Shown: piece by piece, positions 28,451-37,628 of the stretch | How positions within the stretch are numbered: the stretch's first letter is position 1 | Layout of the letters: each line of letters begins with the position of its first letter | Source of the DNA: Bradyrhizobium diazoefficiens | Lineage (GTDB): Bacteria > Pseudomonadota > Alphaproteobacteria > Rhizobiales > Xanthobacteraceae | Assembly (NCBI RefSeq): GCF_016616885.1 | Contig: NZ_CP067102.1 | Span: forward strand, 1-64,000 | Direction: 5' to 3' | DNA length: 64,000 bases | Made by a program: the position numbers and the translations under genes | Notes under the pieces: model-generated | Seen by the model: only the letters and a program-made list of their open reading frames with translations | What the model was told of the DNA's origin: nothing | Database searches by the model: none

Positions 28451-29452
28451 CTAAACCGTCAGCCCGCGCTGCTGCGCCAATTCCTTCAGCGACACCTGCG
28501 GACGCGCGCCGATGTGCTGGATGACTTCGGCGGCCGCGAGCGCACCGAGCTCGCCGCACTGCTTGTGCGACAGATCGCGCGAGAGGCCGTACAGGAAGCC
28601 GGCGGCGAACAGATCGCCGGCGCCGGTGGTGTCGGCCAGTTGCTTGATCGGCGAGGCCGGTGCGGCGACGGCATCGGTCGGCGTCACCACCACGCAGCCC
28701 TTCTCGCTGCGCGTGACCACGCCGAGCTTGACGTCGTTGCGCAGCTGCTTGAGCGCGGTGTCGAAATCAGAGGTCTCGTAGAGCGAGTGCAGCTCGGACT
28801 CGTTGGCGAACACGATGTCGGCGGTGCCGTTGCGCATCAGCCCCAGAAATTCGTCGCGATAGCGGCCGACGCAGAAGGAGTCCGACAGCGTCAGCGCCAC
28901 CTTGCGGCCGGCCTCGTGGGCAATCTTGGAAGCCCTGAGGAAGGCTTCCTTGGCGCCCGGCGGATCCCAGAGATAGCCTTCGAGATAGACGATTTTGGCG
29001 GCCGCGATCTCGGCCGGATCGATGTCGGCCGGCGAGAGATCCTGCGCAGCGCCGAGATAGGTGTTCATGGTGCGCTCGCCGTCGCCCGTCACCAGGATGT
29101 AGGAACAGCCGGTGGCAGGGCCGTCCTTCGCGGCCGGCGTATTGAAGGCGACGCCGGCGGCGCGGATGTCATGGACGTAGAGCTTGCCGATCTGGTCGTC
29201 CTTGACCTTGCCGACATAAGCGGCGCGCGCGCCCAGGCTGCCGATGCCGACGATGGTGTTGGCGGCCGAGCCGCCCGAGACTTCCGTCGCCGGGCCCATG
29301 TCGGCATAGATCGCGGCGGCCCGCGCCTCGTCGATCAGGGACATGCTGCCCTTGGTCATGCCGTGCTTGGCCAAAAAGGCTTCATCGGTCCGGACCAGCA
29401 CGTCGAACAGCGCATTACCGATGCCGAGAACGTCATATTTCACGTCAGCCAT
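28451..29452 (-). CDS. Adenosine kinase (PfkB family)
   Basis: PfkB-type carbohydrate kinases phosphorylate sugars or nucleosides; alphaproteobacterial members of this type act as adenosine kinases in purine salvage. The 333-residue product shows the N-terminal GIGNALFDVLV, the GGSAANTIVGIGSLG motif (PfkB signature 1, about 60-74) and the C-terminal DTTGAGDLFAAGFLYGL motif (signature 2, with the catalytic Asp, about 280-296). The gene converges with the acyl-CoA ligase and is divergent from murJ. Substrate is assigned by similarity only. Confidence 0.87.
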   Translation of the reverse strand: MADVKYDVLGIGNALFDVLVRTDEAFLAKHGMTKGSMSLIDEARAAAIYADMGPATEVSGGSAANTIVGIGSLGARAAYVGKVKDDQIGKLYVHDIRAAGVAFNTPAAKDGPATGCSYILVTGDGERTMNTYLGAAQDLSPADIDPAEIAAAKIVYLEGYLWDPPGAKEAFLRASKIAHEAGRKVALTLSDSFCVGRYRDEFLGLMRNGTADIVFANESELHSLYETSDFDTALKQLRNDVKLGVVTRSEKGCVVVTPTDAVAAPASPIKQLADTTGAGDLFAAGFLYGLSRDLSHKQCGELGALAAAEVIQHIGARPQVSLKELAQQRGLTV

Positions 29453-29576
29453 TCACCTTGATCCTGTTTGCCGGATTGCGAACCCTGAGGAAATCCGCTT
29501 CCTGTCGGCCTGAAATCTGGCTCGCGGCCTATCACGACCGGGCCGCTACGGGCAAGCAACGGTATTATAACAGCCG

Positions 29577-31109
29577 ATGATCCGCTCCTTCCTGACCGTT
29601 TCGACGGGAACACTGGCCTCGCGGCTGCTGGGCTTTGCCCGCGATTCCCTGATCGCGGCGCTGCTCGGCACCGGCGCGGTGGCGGATGCCTTTCTGGCTG
29701 CTTTCCAGCTCGTCAACGTGGTACGGCGCCTGCTCAGCGAGGGGGCACTGAATGCGGCGCTGATCCCGGCCTGGCTGCGCGTTCGTGACCGCGATGGCGA
29801 AGAGGCCGCCTCCGCCTTTGCGGGACGCGTGCTCGGCACGGTCAGCGCGGCCCTGATCGTAATCTCGATCGGCATCGCTGTCGCAATGCCGCTGATCATC
29901 ATGATCATCGCGCCGGGCTTCGTCGGCAGCCCATCGCTCGATCTCGCCGTCGAGAATGCGCGGCTGATGCTGCCTTATCTCGCGTTTGCCGGCCCGGTCA
30001 CGGTGCTGATGGGACTATTGAACGCGCAGGGACGATTTGCGCTCACGGCGTTCTCGCCGCTGCTGTTCAACATCGCGCTGATCGCGACAATCGCCGCGAT
30101 GCTGCTGTGGCACGCCGATGCGTCGCTCGCCGCGTGGATGCTGGCGGCGACCGTCGGCATTGCCGGCCTGCTGCAGCTCCTGATGCTGCTGTCGCAGCGA
30201 AGTGCGTATCTCGCGACACCGTTGCGCGCGAGTTTCGACAAGGAGATGCGCGGCTTCTTCGGCAAGGCGATCCCCGGCATGATCGCAAGCTCCGGTCCTC
30301 AATGGCTGATGGTGGCCGGCGCGATCATCGCCTCCGCAACGCCGTCGGCCGTGTCATGGCTCTATTTCGCCAACCGCTTGATCGAGCTGCCGCTCGGCAT
30401 CGTCGGCGTCGCCATGGGCACGGTGCTGGTGCCGGAGCTGACGCGCGCGGTCGGGAGTGGCAATCGCGACGCGGTGGCGCATGCGGAATCGCGCGCGCTG
30501 GAGCTTGCGACCGGGCTTGCGCTGCCCGCCACGCTGGGCCTTGCGGTGCTGGCCGAACCGATCGTACGGCTGTTGTTCGAGCACGGCGCCTTCGGCGCAG
30601 AGGACAGCGCGGCCACCGCACAGGCGCTGATGTGGCTGGCGCTGGGCCTGCCGGCGCACGTGCTGATCAAGGCGCTGTCGCCGGCCTTCTTTGCCCGCGG
30701 CGACACGATGACGCCGCTGCTCGCCACGACCAAAGGGATTGTGGTCGCGATCGCCCTCGCCGTCGTGCTCGGCCATTTTTTTGGCGCGAGCGGGATCGCC
30801 GCGAGCATCGCGACCGGCGCCTGGAGCAGTGCCGTCTCGTTACTTCGCAAGGGCACCAGCGAATTCGGCTTCTCGGTCGACGCCACCGCCCGCAAGCGGT
30901 TGCCGCGGATCGTGCTCGCGGCCGCCGCCATGGGTGCGTTGCTCTGGCTGACGACGGGACTGATGCCGGTCGAAGCCCATGGCCTCATCCGCTTCATTGT
31001 GCTGGGCTTGCAGATCGGCGCCGGAATCGCCGTCTACGGCCTGCTCCTGCAAATCCTCGGCGCAGCGTCCTGGCGCGAGGCGGTTAACGCCCTGAAGCGG
31101 CCCGCCTGA
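29577..31109 (+). CDS. murJ: Lipid II flippase MurJ
   Basis: MurJ (MviN) is the MOP-superfamily flippase that moves lipid II across the inner membrane for peptidoglycan synthesis. The 510-residue protein has about 14 membrane helices and the family start [20 protein letters not shown], then [20 protein letters not shown], with the conserved Arg residues of the central cavity. The middle [20 protein letters not shown] is also typical. It precedes trpS on the same strand. Confidence 0.96.
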   Translation: MIRSFLTVSTGTLASRLLGFARDSLIAALLGTGAVADAFLAAFQLVNVVRRLLSEGALNAALIPAWLRVRDRDGEEAASAFAGRVLGTVSAALIVISIGIAVAMPLIIMIIAPGFVGSPSLDLAVENARLMLPYLAFAGPVTVLMGLLNAQGRFALTAFSPLLFNIALIATIAAMLLWHADASLAAWMLAATVGIAGLLQLLMLLSQRSAYLATPLRASFDKEMRGFFGKAIPGMIASSGPQWLMVAGAIIASATPSAVSWLYFANRLIELPLGIVGVAMGTVLVPELTRAVGSGNRDAVAHAESRALELATGLALPATLGLAVLAEPIVRLLFEHGAFGAEDSAATAQALMWLALGLPAHVLIKALSPAFFARGDTMTPLLATTKGIVVAIALAVVLGHFFGASGIAASIATGAWSSAVSLLRKGTSEFGFSVDATARKRLPRIVLAAAAMGALLWLTTGLMPVEAHGLIRFIVLGLQIGAGIAVYGLLLQILGAASWREAVNALKRPA

Positions 31110-31201
31110 GCGATCTCGGACCACGCAACTATCGAATTACCCTTGACGGGGCAGCGCCGCTGTTGGAAACGACGGCCCGAATACCTTTGGGAACACTCGC
31201 C

Positions 31202-32254
31202 ATGCCATTCGTTGAACGGGTTTTTTCGGGCGTCCAGCCGACCGGCAATCTGCACCTCGGCAATTACCTCGGTGCGATCGTCAACTTCGTGAAGATGCAG
31301 GAAACCCACAACTGCATCTATTGCGTCGTCGACATGCACGCGATCACGCAAGGCCTGGACGTCTGGGGTGGCCCCGCCCAGCTGGCGCGCACCACCCGAG
31401 AGGTGACCGCAGCGTTCATCGCCGCCGGCATCGATCCGAAGAAGCACATCGTGTTCAACCAGAGCCAGGTCTCCGGCCATGCCGAGCTCACCTGGATCTT
31501 CAACTGCGTCGCGCGGATGGGCTGGCTCGGCCGCATGACCCAGTTCAAGGAGAAGGCCGGCAAGGACCGCGAGAACGCCTCGGTCGGGCTGTTCGACTAT
31601 CCCGTGCTGATGGCCGCCGACATTCTGCTCTACCGCGCCACCCACGTTCCGGTCGGTGAGGACCAGAAGCAGCATCTCGAGCTCTCGCGCGACATCGCGC
31701 AAAAGTTCAACAATGATTTCGGCGATTCCATTCGCAGCAACGGCGCCAATGACGGCCTGTTCTTCCCGCTGCCGGAACCGTTCATCACGGGCCCGGCAAC
31801 GCGCGTGATGAGCTTGCGCGACGGCACCAAGAAGATGTCCAAGTCGGATGCGTCCGACAATTCGCGCATCAATCTGACCGACGACGCCGACACCATCGCG
31901 CAGAAGATCCGCAAGGCGAAGACCGATCCGGAGCCGCTGCCGAGCGAAGAGAAGGGCCTGGAAGCGCGCCCCGAGGCCGACAATCTCGTCGGCATTTTCG
32001 CCGCGCTCGCCGGCCGTTCCAAAGCCAGCGTGCTCGGCGAGTTCGGCGGCGGCCAGTTCTCCAGCTTCAAGAACGCGCTGGCGGAGCTGTGCGTCACCAA
32101 GCTTGCGCCGGTCGCCGGCGAGATGAAGCGCCTGGTCGCCGACCCCGGCCATATCGAGACCATCCTGAACGATGGTTCCGACCGGGCCCGCGCCATCGCC
32201 GAGGAGACCATGAACCTCTCCAAGGACATCGTCGGCTTCATCCGCCGTCGCTGA
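31202..32254 (+). CDS. trpS: Tryptophanyl-tRNA synthetase
   Basis: TrpS charges tRNA-Trp. The 350-residue class I synthetase has the HIGH-type motif HLGN in [17 protein letters not shown] (about 9-25) and the KMSKS loop (about 211-215, [11 protein letters not shown]). I chose the ATG at 31202, which gives the family N terminus [10 protein letters not shown]; an upstream in-frame ATG at 31163 would add 13 unusual residues. It follows murJ with a 92-base gap. Confidence 0.95.
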   Translation: MPFVERVFSGVQPTGNLHLGNYLGAIVNFVKMQETHNCIYCVVDMHAITQGLDVWGGPAQLARTTREVTAAFIAAGIDPKKHIVFNQSQVSGHAELTWIFNCVARMGWLGRMTQFKEKAGKDRENASVGLFDYPVLMAADILLYRATHVPVGEDQKQHLELSRDIAQKFNNDFGDSIRSNGANDGLFFPLPEPFITGPATRVMSLRDGTKKMSKSDASDNSRINLTDDADTIAQKIRKAKTDPEPLPSEEKGLEARPEADNLVGIFAALAGRSKASVLGEFGGGQFSSFKNALAELCVTKLAPVAGEMKRLVADPGHIETILNDGSDRARAIAEETMNLSKDIVGFIRRR

Positions 32255-32361
32255 GTCCTGCGGCCGCAACTTGGGCCTGCGCCACGGCGCGGGCCGCTTC
32301 GCCTCTCCCCAAGCGTGGGCGAGTATGGCAGCATGTCGCCCGTGCACATTCCGGGATAGGC

Positions 32362-32856
32362 ATGACCAGCAAGCGACTTTGCTTCGAGCCGGGTCACAAG
32401 CCCAAATGTCTCGTCATCGTTGACGATACCGCCGAATGGGATCGCGCGGTCTATTACGCCAGCCGCTGGGCGATCCGCGCGGGCGGCGGCGTGGTGATGC
32501 TGCGCATCATCGAGATCGAGGACCAGAACCAGCAATGGCTCGGTGTCGCCGACATCATGCGGGCCGAGGCGCATGAAGCGGCGGAAGCCGCGCTCGACCG
32601 CGCCGCGGGCCGCGCCAACGGCATTGCCGCGATCACGCCGGAACGGCTCATCCGCGAGGGCGCCGCGATGGAACAGCTGCTCGCGGTGATCGACGAGGAC
32701 CCCGACATCGCCATGCTCGTGCTCGCCGCCAACCCGGGCGCGGAAGGGCCAGGGCCATGGGTGGCACTGCTCTCGCATGCGCTCGGCACGTTCCCGGTGC
32801 CGGTGACCGTCATTTCAGGTGCGCTGAGCGACGGAAGCGTGGATTCGCTGTCGTAG
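32362..32856 (+). CDS. Universal stress protein (UspA family)
   Basis: The 164-residue product has the Usp alpha/beta fold: a first strand KCLVIVDDTAEWDRAVYYAS, a middle LAANPGAEGPGPWVALLSHAL that stands in the place of the ATP-binding Gly-rich loop, and a last strand VPVTVIS. The ATP loop G-2x-G-9x-G(S/T) is not clearly kept, so nucleotide binding is uncertain. The ATG at 32362 is the start that gives a normal length. It lies between trpS and a NifU-like gene. Confidence 0.85.
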   Translation: MTSKRLCFEPGHKPKCLVIVDDTAEWDRAVYYASRWAIRAGGGVVMLRIIEIEDQNQQWLGVADIMRAEAHEAAEAALDRAAGRANGIAAITPERLIREGAAMEQLLAVIDEDPDIAMLVLAANPGAEGPGPWVALLSHALGTFPVPVTVISGALSDGSVDSLS

Positions 32857-32862
32857 CGCTTA

Positions 32863-32883
32863 CCCTCCCCTGGAGGGGGAGGG
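32863..32883. repeat. Small palindromic hairpin after usp
   Basis: CCCTCCCC (32863-32870) and GGGGAGGG (32876-32883) form an 8-bp hairpin with a short loop, six bases after the usp stop. It matches the CCCTC-type repeats behind gyrB and may stabilise or end the transcript. Confidence 0.5.
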
Positions 32884-33008
32884 CAAGTGCAACCCGCTGA
32901 AAATCTTGAACTAATGCTCCACATCCCCTTGATCGTGCGTTCCCCGTCGCCATCTGCTACTGGATGGAGCACGCGCCGGCCTTGAACCGGCGACGTCTGG
33001 AGAAAACC

Positions 33009-33578
33009 ATGTTCATTCAAACCGAAGCCACCCCCAATCCGGCCACGCTGAAATTCATTCCCGGCCGCGTCGTCACCGACGGCAGCCCGATGGAATTTTC
33101 GAGCCGCGAATCCGCTGTGCGCTCGCCGCTCGCGGAAAAGCTGTTCGAGGTGCCCGGCGTCACCGGCGTGTTCTATGGATCGGATTTCATCACCGTCACC
33201 AAGGCGAACGGTGAATGGCAGCAGCTCAAGCCCGCGATCCTCGGCGCCATCATGGAGCACTACATGTCCGGCGCGCCGCTGCTCGCCGACGGCGCGGCGC
33301 AAGCCGATGTCGATCTCGACGATGAGGACGAGTTCTTCGACGAGTCCGATGCCGAGACGGTCGACATGATCAAGGATCTGATCGAGACCCGCGTGCGGCC
33401 GGCGGTCGCCAATGACGGCGGCGACATCACCTTCCGCGGCTTCAAGGACGGTATCGTCTATCTCAACATGAAGGGCGCCTGCTCCGGCTGCCCGTCATCG
33501 ACCGCCACGCTCCAGCACGGCATCCAGAATCTGCTGAAGCACTTTGTGCCTGACGTCGTCGAAGTCCGGCCGATGTAG
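33009..33578 (+). CDS. NifU family iron-sulfur cluster scaffold/carrier protein (Nfu type)
   Basis: Nfu proteins carry [4Fe-4S] clusters to target enzymes. The 189-residue product has an N-terminal Nfu_N domain (MFIQTEATPNPATLKF onward, about 1-90) and a C-terminal NifU-like domain (about 110-185) with the cluster-binding CSGC in NMKGACSGCPSSTATL. An acidic linker (DLDDEDEFFDESDAE) joins them. The start ATG at 33009 gives the conserved N terminus. It precedes tsaB. Confidence 0.93.
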   Translation: MFIQTEATPNPATLKFIPGRVVTDGSPMEFSSRESAVRSPLAEKLFEVPGVTGVFYGSDFITVTKANGEWQQLKPAILGAIMEHYMSGAPLLADGAAQADVDLDDEDEFFDESDAETVDMIKDLIETRVRPAVANDGGDITFRGFKDGIVYLNMKGACSGCPSSTATLQHGIQNLLKHFVPDVVEVRPM

Positions 33579-33666
33579 GCGGTAGATGTAGGCGGTAGGC
33601 GAATGGCGAGGAGCCAATGGCGAATGGAACCGGGATCGGCTAGACTATTCGCCACTCGCCATTCGC
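33572..33666. repeat. Tandem 13-bp duplication and palindrome at the end of the nifU-like gene
   Basis: GATGTAGGCGGTA occurs twice in tandem (33572-33584 and 33585-33597); the gene's TAG stop lies in the first unit. It is followed by a perfect 12-bp inverted repeat, GCGAATGGCGAG (33599-33610) and CTCGCCATTCGC (33655-33666). The second part belongs to a GCGAATGGCGA-type extragenic repeat. It fills the gap before tsaB. Confidence 0.7.
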
Positions 33667-33679
33667 AATTCGCGTTCTC

Positions 33680-34375
33680 ATGCTGATCCTTGCCATCGAC
33701 ACCGCGCTGGAGGCGTGCGCGGCCGCCGTTCTCGACACCGACGTCGGTGAGCTTCTCGCGCAGGAGCAACGGCTCATGAAGCGCGGCCATGCCGAGGCGC
33801 TGATGCCGATGATCGCGCGCGTGATGCAGTCGGCGGATCTCGCGTTCACGGCGCTCGACCGCATCGCCGTCACGGTCGGCCCCGGCAGCTTCACCGGCTT
33901 GCGCGTCGGCATTTCGGCGGCCCGTGGTCTTGCGCTCGCGGCCAAGCGGCCGGCCGTCGGACTGACGACCTTGTCGGCCTATGCGGCCGCTATCGTCGGC
34001 CAGAGCGGACCGGCGCCGGTGATTTCGGCGATCGATGCGCGGCACGACCACGTCTATTTCCAGATCGTCGCCGGTGACGGCAGTTTGCTGGTGCGGCCGG
34101 CCGTCGCTCCCATCGACGAGGCGATCGCGGCCTCGCAATTCGGCGCGCCGCATCTGGTCGGCAATGCCGCGAAGATTCTCGCCGAGCGCTGGCCGAAGGA
34201 TGCGCCGCAACCTGTTTCGGTCGACGCGCAGCCCGCGCCTGATATCAGCTGGGTCGCCTGGCTCGGCGCCGCGGCCAATCCCGACACCAATCCGGCGCGG
34301 CCGTTATACCTGAAGGCGCCCGATGCAAAGCCGGCGGCCCAGCCGCTGCTCGCAGCTCAAGCCGCAACGTCATGA
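33680..34375 (+). CDS. tsaB: tRNA threonylcarbamoyladenosine biosynthesis protein TsaB
   Basis: TsaB works with TsaD and TsaE to install t6A at position 37 of ANN-decoding tRNAs. The 231-residue protein has the ASKHA-type start LILAIDTALEACAAAVLD, the RGHAEALMPMI motif and the TVGPGSFTGLRVGISAARGLA motif, read in two parts. It lacks the metal-binding histidines of TsaD, as expected. Its stop overlaps the start of rimI by four bases (ATGA), consistent with the usual tsaB-rimI pair. Confidence 0.94.
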   Translation: MLILAIDTALEACAAAVLDTDVGELLAQEQRLMKRGHAEALMPMIARVMQSADLAFTALDRIAVTVGPGSFTGLRVGISAARGLALAAKRPAVGLTTLSAYAAAIVGQSGPAPVISAIDARHDHVYFQIVAGDGSLLVRPAVAPIDEAIAASQFGAPHLVGNAAKILAERWPKDAPQPVSVDAQPAPDISWVAWLGAAANPDTNPARPLYLKAPDAKPAAQPLLAAQAATS

Positions 34376-34857
34376 TGAGATGGTTTTCGGAATGGTGGCG
34401 CGGCGGCACCGCCGCCGTCGAACCGGCGTCCGCGCGCGACGCGGCGCAGCTGGCACAGCTGCACGGCGCCTCCTTCGCGCACGGCTGGGGCGAAGCCGAA
34501 TTCGAGACCATGCTCGCCGAGCGCAACACGCTCGTCCATCGCTTGCGCGTGGGGCGCAAGATCATCGGCTTTGCCGTGTCGCGGATCGGCGCGGACGAAG
34601 CCGAAATCCTCTCGGTCGCGGTCGACCCGTCCTATCGTGGCCGCGGTCTCTCCCATACGCTGCTGATGACCCATCTCGGCCACCTCGCAGGGCGAAGCGT
34701 GCGCACGATATTTCTGGAGGTCGAGGAGAACAATCTGCCGGCACGGCGGCTCTACGATAGAGGCGGATTCGTGGTGGTCGGGCGCCGCGAACGATACTAT
34801 AAGCAGGCCAACGGGGAACAATTGAACGCACTTCTGATGCGACGTGACTTGTCGTAA
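34372..34857 (+). CDS. rimI: Ribosomal protein S18-alanine N-acetyltransferase
   Basis: RimI acetylates the N-terminal alanine of ribosomal protein S18. The 161-residue GNAT protein has the acetyl-CoA loop VDPSYRGRGLSHTLLMTHL and the C-terminal EENNLPARRLYDRGGFVVVGRRERYY, both characteristic of RimI. It is coupled to tsaB by a four-base overlap and followed 38 bases later by a Fur-family regulator, the conserved rhizobial order. Confidence 0.93.
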   Translation: MMRWFSEWWRGGTAAVEPASARDAAQLAQLHGASFAHGWGEAEFETMLAERNTLVHRLRVGRKIIGFAVSRIGADEAEILSVAVDPSYRGRGLSHTLLMTHLGHLAGRSVRTIFLEVEENNLPARRLYDRGGFVVVGRRERYYKQANGEQLNALLMRRDLS

Positions 34858-34895
34858 CATTGAGGGCGGAAAGCGCCCCATCAGGCAGACATCAT

Positions 34896-35351
34896 ATGAC
34901 TGGACTTAAACCTTCTTCCGCATCCAAGGCGTCCGGCATCGAGGCGCGCTGTGCCGCCACCGGCATGCGCATGACCGAGCAGCGCCGCGTCATCGCCCGC
35001 GTGCTTGCGGAAGCGGTCGATCACCCCGACGTCGAGGAATTGTACCGGCGCTGTGTCGCGGTCGACGACAAGATCTCGATCTCGACCGTCTATCGCACCG
35101 TCAAACTGTTCGAGGATGCCGGCATCATCGAGCGTCATGATTTCCGCGAGGGCCGCGCGCGCTACGAGACGATGCGCGACAGCCATCACGATCACCTCAT
35201 CAATCTGCGCGACGGCAAGGTGATCGAGTTCACCTCCGAAGAGATCGAAAAACTCCAGGCCGAGATCGCCCGCAAGCTCGGCTACAAGCTGGTCGATCAC
35301 CGGCTCGAGCTCTATTGCGTCCCGCTCGACGACGACAAGCCAACGTCTTGA
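34896..35351 (+). CDS. fur: Fur/Mur family metal-responsive transcriptional regulator
   Basis: The 151-residue protein has the Fur winged helix (MTEQRRVIARVLAEAVDHPD, ISISTVYRTVKLFEDAGII) and a C-terminal metal-binding dimerisation domain with MRDSHHDHLINLRDGKVIEF. It lacks CxxC zinc motifs. In rhizobia the gene at this place (rimI-fur-miaB) encodes the Fur homologue that responds to manganese in many species (Mur) and to iron and manganese in Bradyrhizobium. I use fur as symbol; mur would be equally apt. A second Fur-family regulator, Irr, lies at the window end. Confidence 0.92.
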   Translation: MTGLKPSSASKASGIEARCAATGMRMTEQRRVIARVLAEAVDHPDVEELYRRCVAVDDKISISTVYRTVKLFEDAGIIERHDFREGRARYETMRDSHHDHLINLRDGKVIEFTSEEIEKLQAEIARKLGYKLVDHRLELYCVPLDDDKPTS

Positions 35352-35355
35352 TCTC

Positions 35356-36036
35356 GTGCCCATCGATCTCATCATCTTCGATTGCGACGGCGTGCTCGTG
35401 GACAGCGAGGTGATCTCCTGTCGCGCGCATGCGGATGTGCTGACCCGGCACGGCTATCCGATCACATCAGAGCAGGTGTCAGAGCGCTTCCTTGGCCGCT
35501 CGACGAAACAGGCCAATTTCGAGATCGAAACCGAGCTCGGCCGCAAGCTGCCCGAGGCCTATCACGGCGATCTGCAGGACGAGCTGTTTCGCGCATTCGA
35601 AGCCGACCTCGAAGCGATCCGCGGCATCCACGACGTGCTCGACGTCGTGACGCAGTGTGTCTGCGTTGCCTCGAGCGGTTCGCATCCGCGCATGCGGGTG
35701 AGTCTCGGACGCACGGGGCTCTATGAACGCCTCGCGCCGAACATCTTCTCGTCCTCGCAGGTGACAAACGGCAAGCCGGCACCGGACCTGTTCCTGTTTG
35801 CGGCGAAGCAAATGGGCGTCCCGCCCGAGCGCTGTGTCGTGATCGAGGACAGTCTTGCCGGCATCGCCGGCGCGCGGGCGGCCCGGATGAAAGTGTTCGG
35901 CTTTTACGGTGGCAGCCATTGCGGGGCTGGCCATGCCGAAACCCTGCGCCAGGCCGGCGCCGACCTGACCTTCCCGGACATGCATCAATTGCCTGAGCTG
36001 GTCCGGCGGGTGGCGGCGGAAGCCGTGACGGGCTGA
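35356..36036 (+). CDS. HAD family hydrolase (phosphoglycolate phosphatase-like)
   Basis: The 226-residue protein starts at GTG 35356, four bases after the fur stop. It has all haloacid dehalogenase motifs: FDCDGVLVDSE (catalytic Asp pair, about 8-18), VASSGSHPRM (motif II), the Lys of NGKPAPDLF (motif III) and VIEDSLAGIAGARAA (motif IV). The helical cap between motifs I and II is of the beta-phosphoglucomutase/phosphoglycolate phosphatase type. The substrate is not known. Confidence 0.88.
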   Translation: MPIDLIIFDCDGVLVDSEVISCRAHADVLTRHGYPITSEQVSERFLGRSTKQANFEIETELGRKLPEAYHGDLQDELFRAFEADLEAIRGIHDVLDVVTQCVCVASSGSHPRMRVSLGRTGLYERLAPNIFSSSQVTNGKPAPDLFLFAAKQMGVPPERCVVIEDSLAGIAGARAARMKVFGFYGGSHCGAGHAETLRQAGADLTFPDMHQLPELVRRVAAEAVTG

Positions 36037-36050
36037 TTTCGTCCCTTTTT

Positions 36051-36148
36051 GTCATTCCGGGCCACGCGCGGCGCGCGTGAACCCGGAATCTCGTGCCCAA
36101 AACCTCTGGATTCCGGGTTCGCTCGCGCTGCGAGCGCCCCGGAATGAC
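36051..36148. repeat. Palindromic extragenic repeat, GTCATTCCGG...CCGGAATGAC family, copy 1
   Basis: Inverted ends GTCATTCCGG (36051-36060) and CCGGAATGAC (36139-36148) enclose GCGCGGCGCGCG and an inner AACCCGGAATC...GATTCCGGGTT pair. A second copy of the family is at 44586-44684. It lies between the HAD gene and miaB. Confidence 0.75.
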
Positions 36149-36226
36149 CGTTGCCCGTCCAATCGCTGGATTTTCGGCCCCTCAGCCTATATCTGAGGGC
36201 CGTTCTCCACCACAATTCCGGGTTCC

Positions 36227-37624
36227 ATGAAGCCGCCGCGCAAGCTGCACATCAAATCATATGGCTGCCAGATGAACGTCTACGATGCCCAGCGCATGGT
36301 GGACACGCTGGCTCCGGAAGGATTCGTGGAGACGGCCAACGCCGAGGACGCCGATCTCGTCATCCTCAACACCTGCCACATCCGCGAAAAGGCTTCCGAA
36401 AAGGTCTATTCCGAGCTCGGCCGCCTGCGCGTCGCCAAGGACGACGCCGCGCGCGAGGGCCGTGCCATGCAGATCGCCGTGGCGGGCTGCGTCGCGCAGG
36501 CCGAGGGCGAGGAGATCGTGCGTCGCGCCCCCACGGTCGACGTCGTGGTCGGCCCGCAGAGCTATCATCACCTGCCCGAGCTGCTGAAGCGCGCCGGCCA
36601 TGAAGGCCGCGCGATCGAGACCGAGTTTCCCGCGGCCGACAAGTTCGGTTTCCTGGCCCAGCCCAAGCCCGATGCGATCCGCGCGCGCGGCATTTCCGCT
36701 TTCGTCACGGTGCAGGAAGGCTGCGACAAGTTCTGCACCTTCTGCGTCGTGCCCTATACGCGCGGCGCGGAAGTCTCGCGCCCGGTGGCGAAGATCATCG
36801 ACGACGTGAAGCGCCTTGCCGACAACGGCGTGCGCGAGCTCACGCTGATCGGCCAGAACGTCAATGCCTATCACGGCGACGGGCCGGACGGAAAAACCTG
36901 GGGGCTTGGCCAATTGCTGGAGCGCCTGGCCGGGATTCCCGGCGTCGCGCGGCTGCGCTACTCGACCAGCCATCCCCGCGACGTCGATGACAGCCTGATT
37001 GCAGCCCATCGCGATCTCGATGCGCTGATGCCGTTCGTGCACCTGCCGGTGCAGTCGGGTTCGGACCGAATCCTGGCCGCCATGAACCGGAAACATACCG
37101 CCGATGATTATCGACGCGTCATCGACCGTTTCCGGTCCGCGCGCCAAGACATTGCTTTTTCATCAGATTTTATCGTCGGCTTCCCCGGGGAAAGCGAGCA
37201 AGATTTTCTCACCACACTCGCGCTTGTCACGCAAATCGGCTACGCTGCTGCGTATTCGTTCAAATACTCCGCCCGGCCGGGAACGCCGGCCGCGGACATG
37301 CAGGAGACGGTGTCCCCCGCCGAGATGGACCAGCGATTGGAGCGGCTCCAGGAACTGATCGACAGCCAGCAATCGGCCTTCAACAAGGCTGCGATTGGCT
37401 CAACGGTCGACGTGCTGTTCGAGCGTCCGGCGCGCAAGGACGGCCAGATCGTCGGCCGCACCGCCTTCCTCCAGCCTGCGCATGTGATGGCCTCGCCCGA
37501 CATCATCGGACAAATCCTGCCTGTCAAAATCGACAGCCTGGAGCGCTACAGTTTCCTCGGCGAGCTCGCCGCGCCGCGAATTGCGCGCGAGCCCGCTTTA
37601 TCATCCATCGCCACTGGAGCCTGA
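36227..37624 (+). CDS. miaB: tRNA-2-methylthio-N6-dimethylallyladenosine synthase
   Basis: MiaB is a radical SAM methylthiotransferase that converts i6A37 to ms2i6A37 in tRNAs. The 465-residue protein has the N-terminal cluster cysteines ([29 protein letters not shown]), the radical SAM motif CDKFCTFC (about 166-173) and a C-terminal TRAM domain ending in [11 protein letters not shown]. The start ATG at 36227 gives the usual N terminus. phoH follows almost at once. Confidence 0.96.
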   Translation: MKPPRKLHIKSYGCQMNVYDAQRMVDTLAPEGFVETANAEDADLVILNTCHIREKASEKVYSELGRLRVAKDDAAREGRAMQIAVAGCVAQAEGEEIVRRAPTVDVVVGPQSYHHLPELLKRAGHEGRAIETEFPAADKFGFLAQPKPDAIRARGISAFVTVQEGCDKFCTFCVVPYTRGAEVSRPVAKIIDDVKRLADNGVRELTLIGQNVNAYHGDGPDGKTWGLGQLLERLAGIPGVARLRYSTSHPRDVDDSLIAAHRDLDALMPFVHLPVQSGSDRILAAMNRKHTADDYRRVIDRFRSARQDIAFSSDFIVGFPGESEQDFLTTLALVTQIGYAAAYSFKYSARPGTPAADMQETVSPAEMDQRLERLQELIDSQQSAFNKAAIGSTVDVLFERPARKDGQIVGRTAFLQPAHVMASPDIIGQILPVKIDSLERYSFLGELAAPRIAREPALSSIATGA

Positions 37625-37628
37625 ACCC

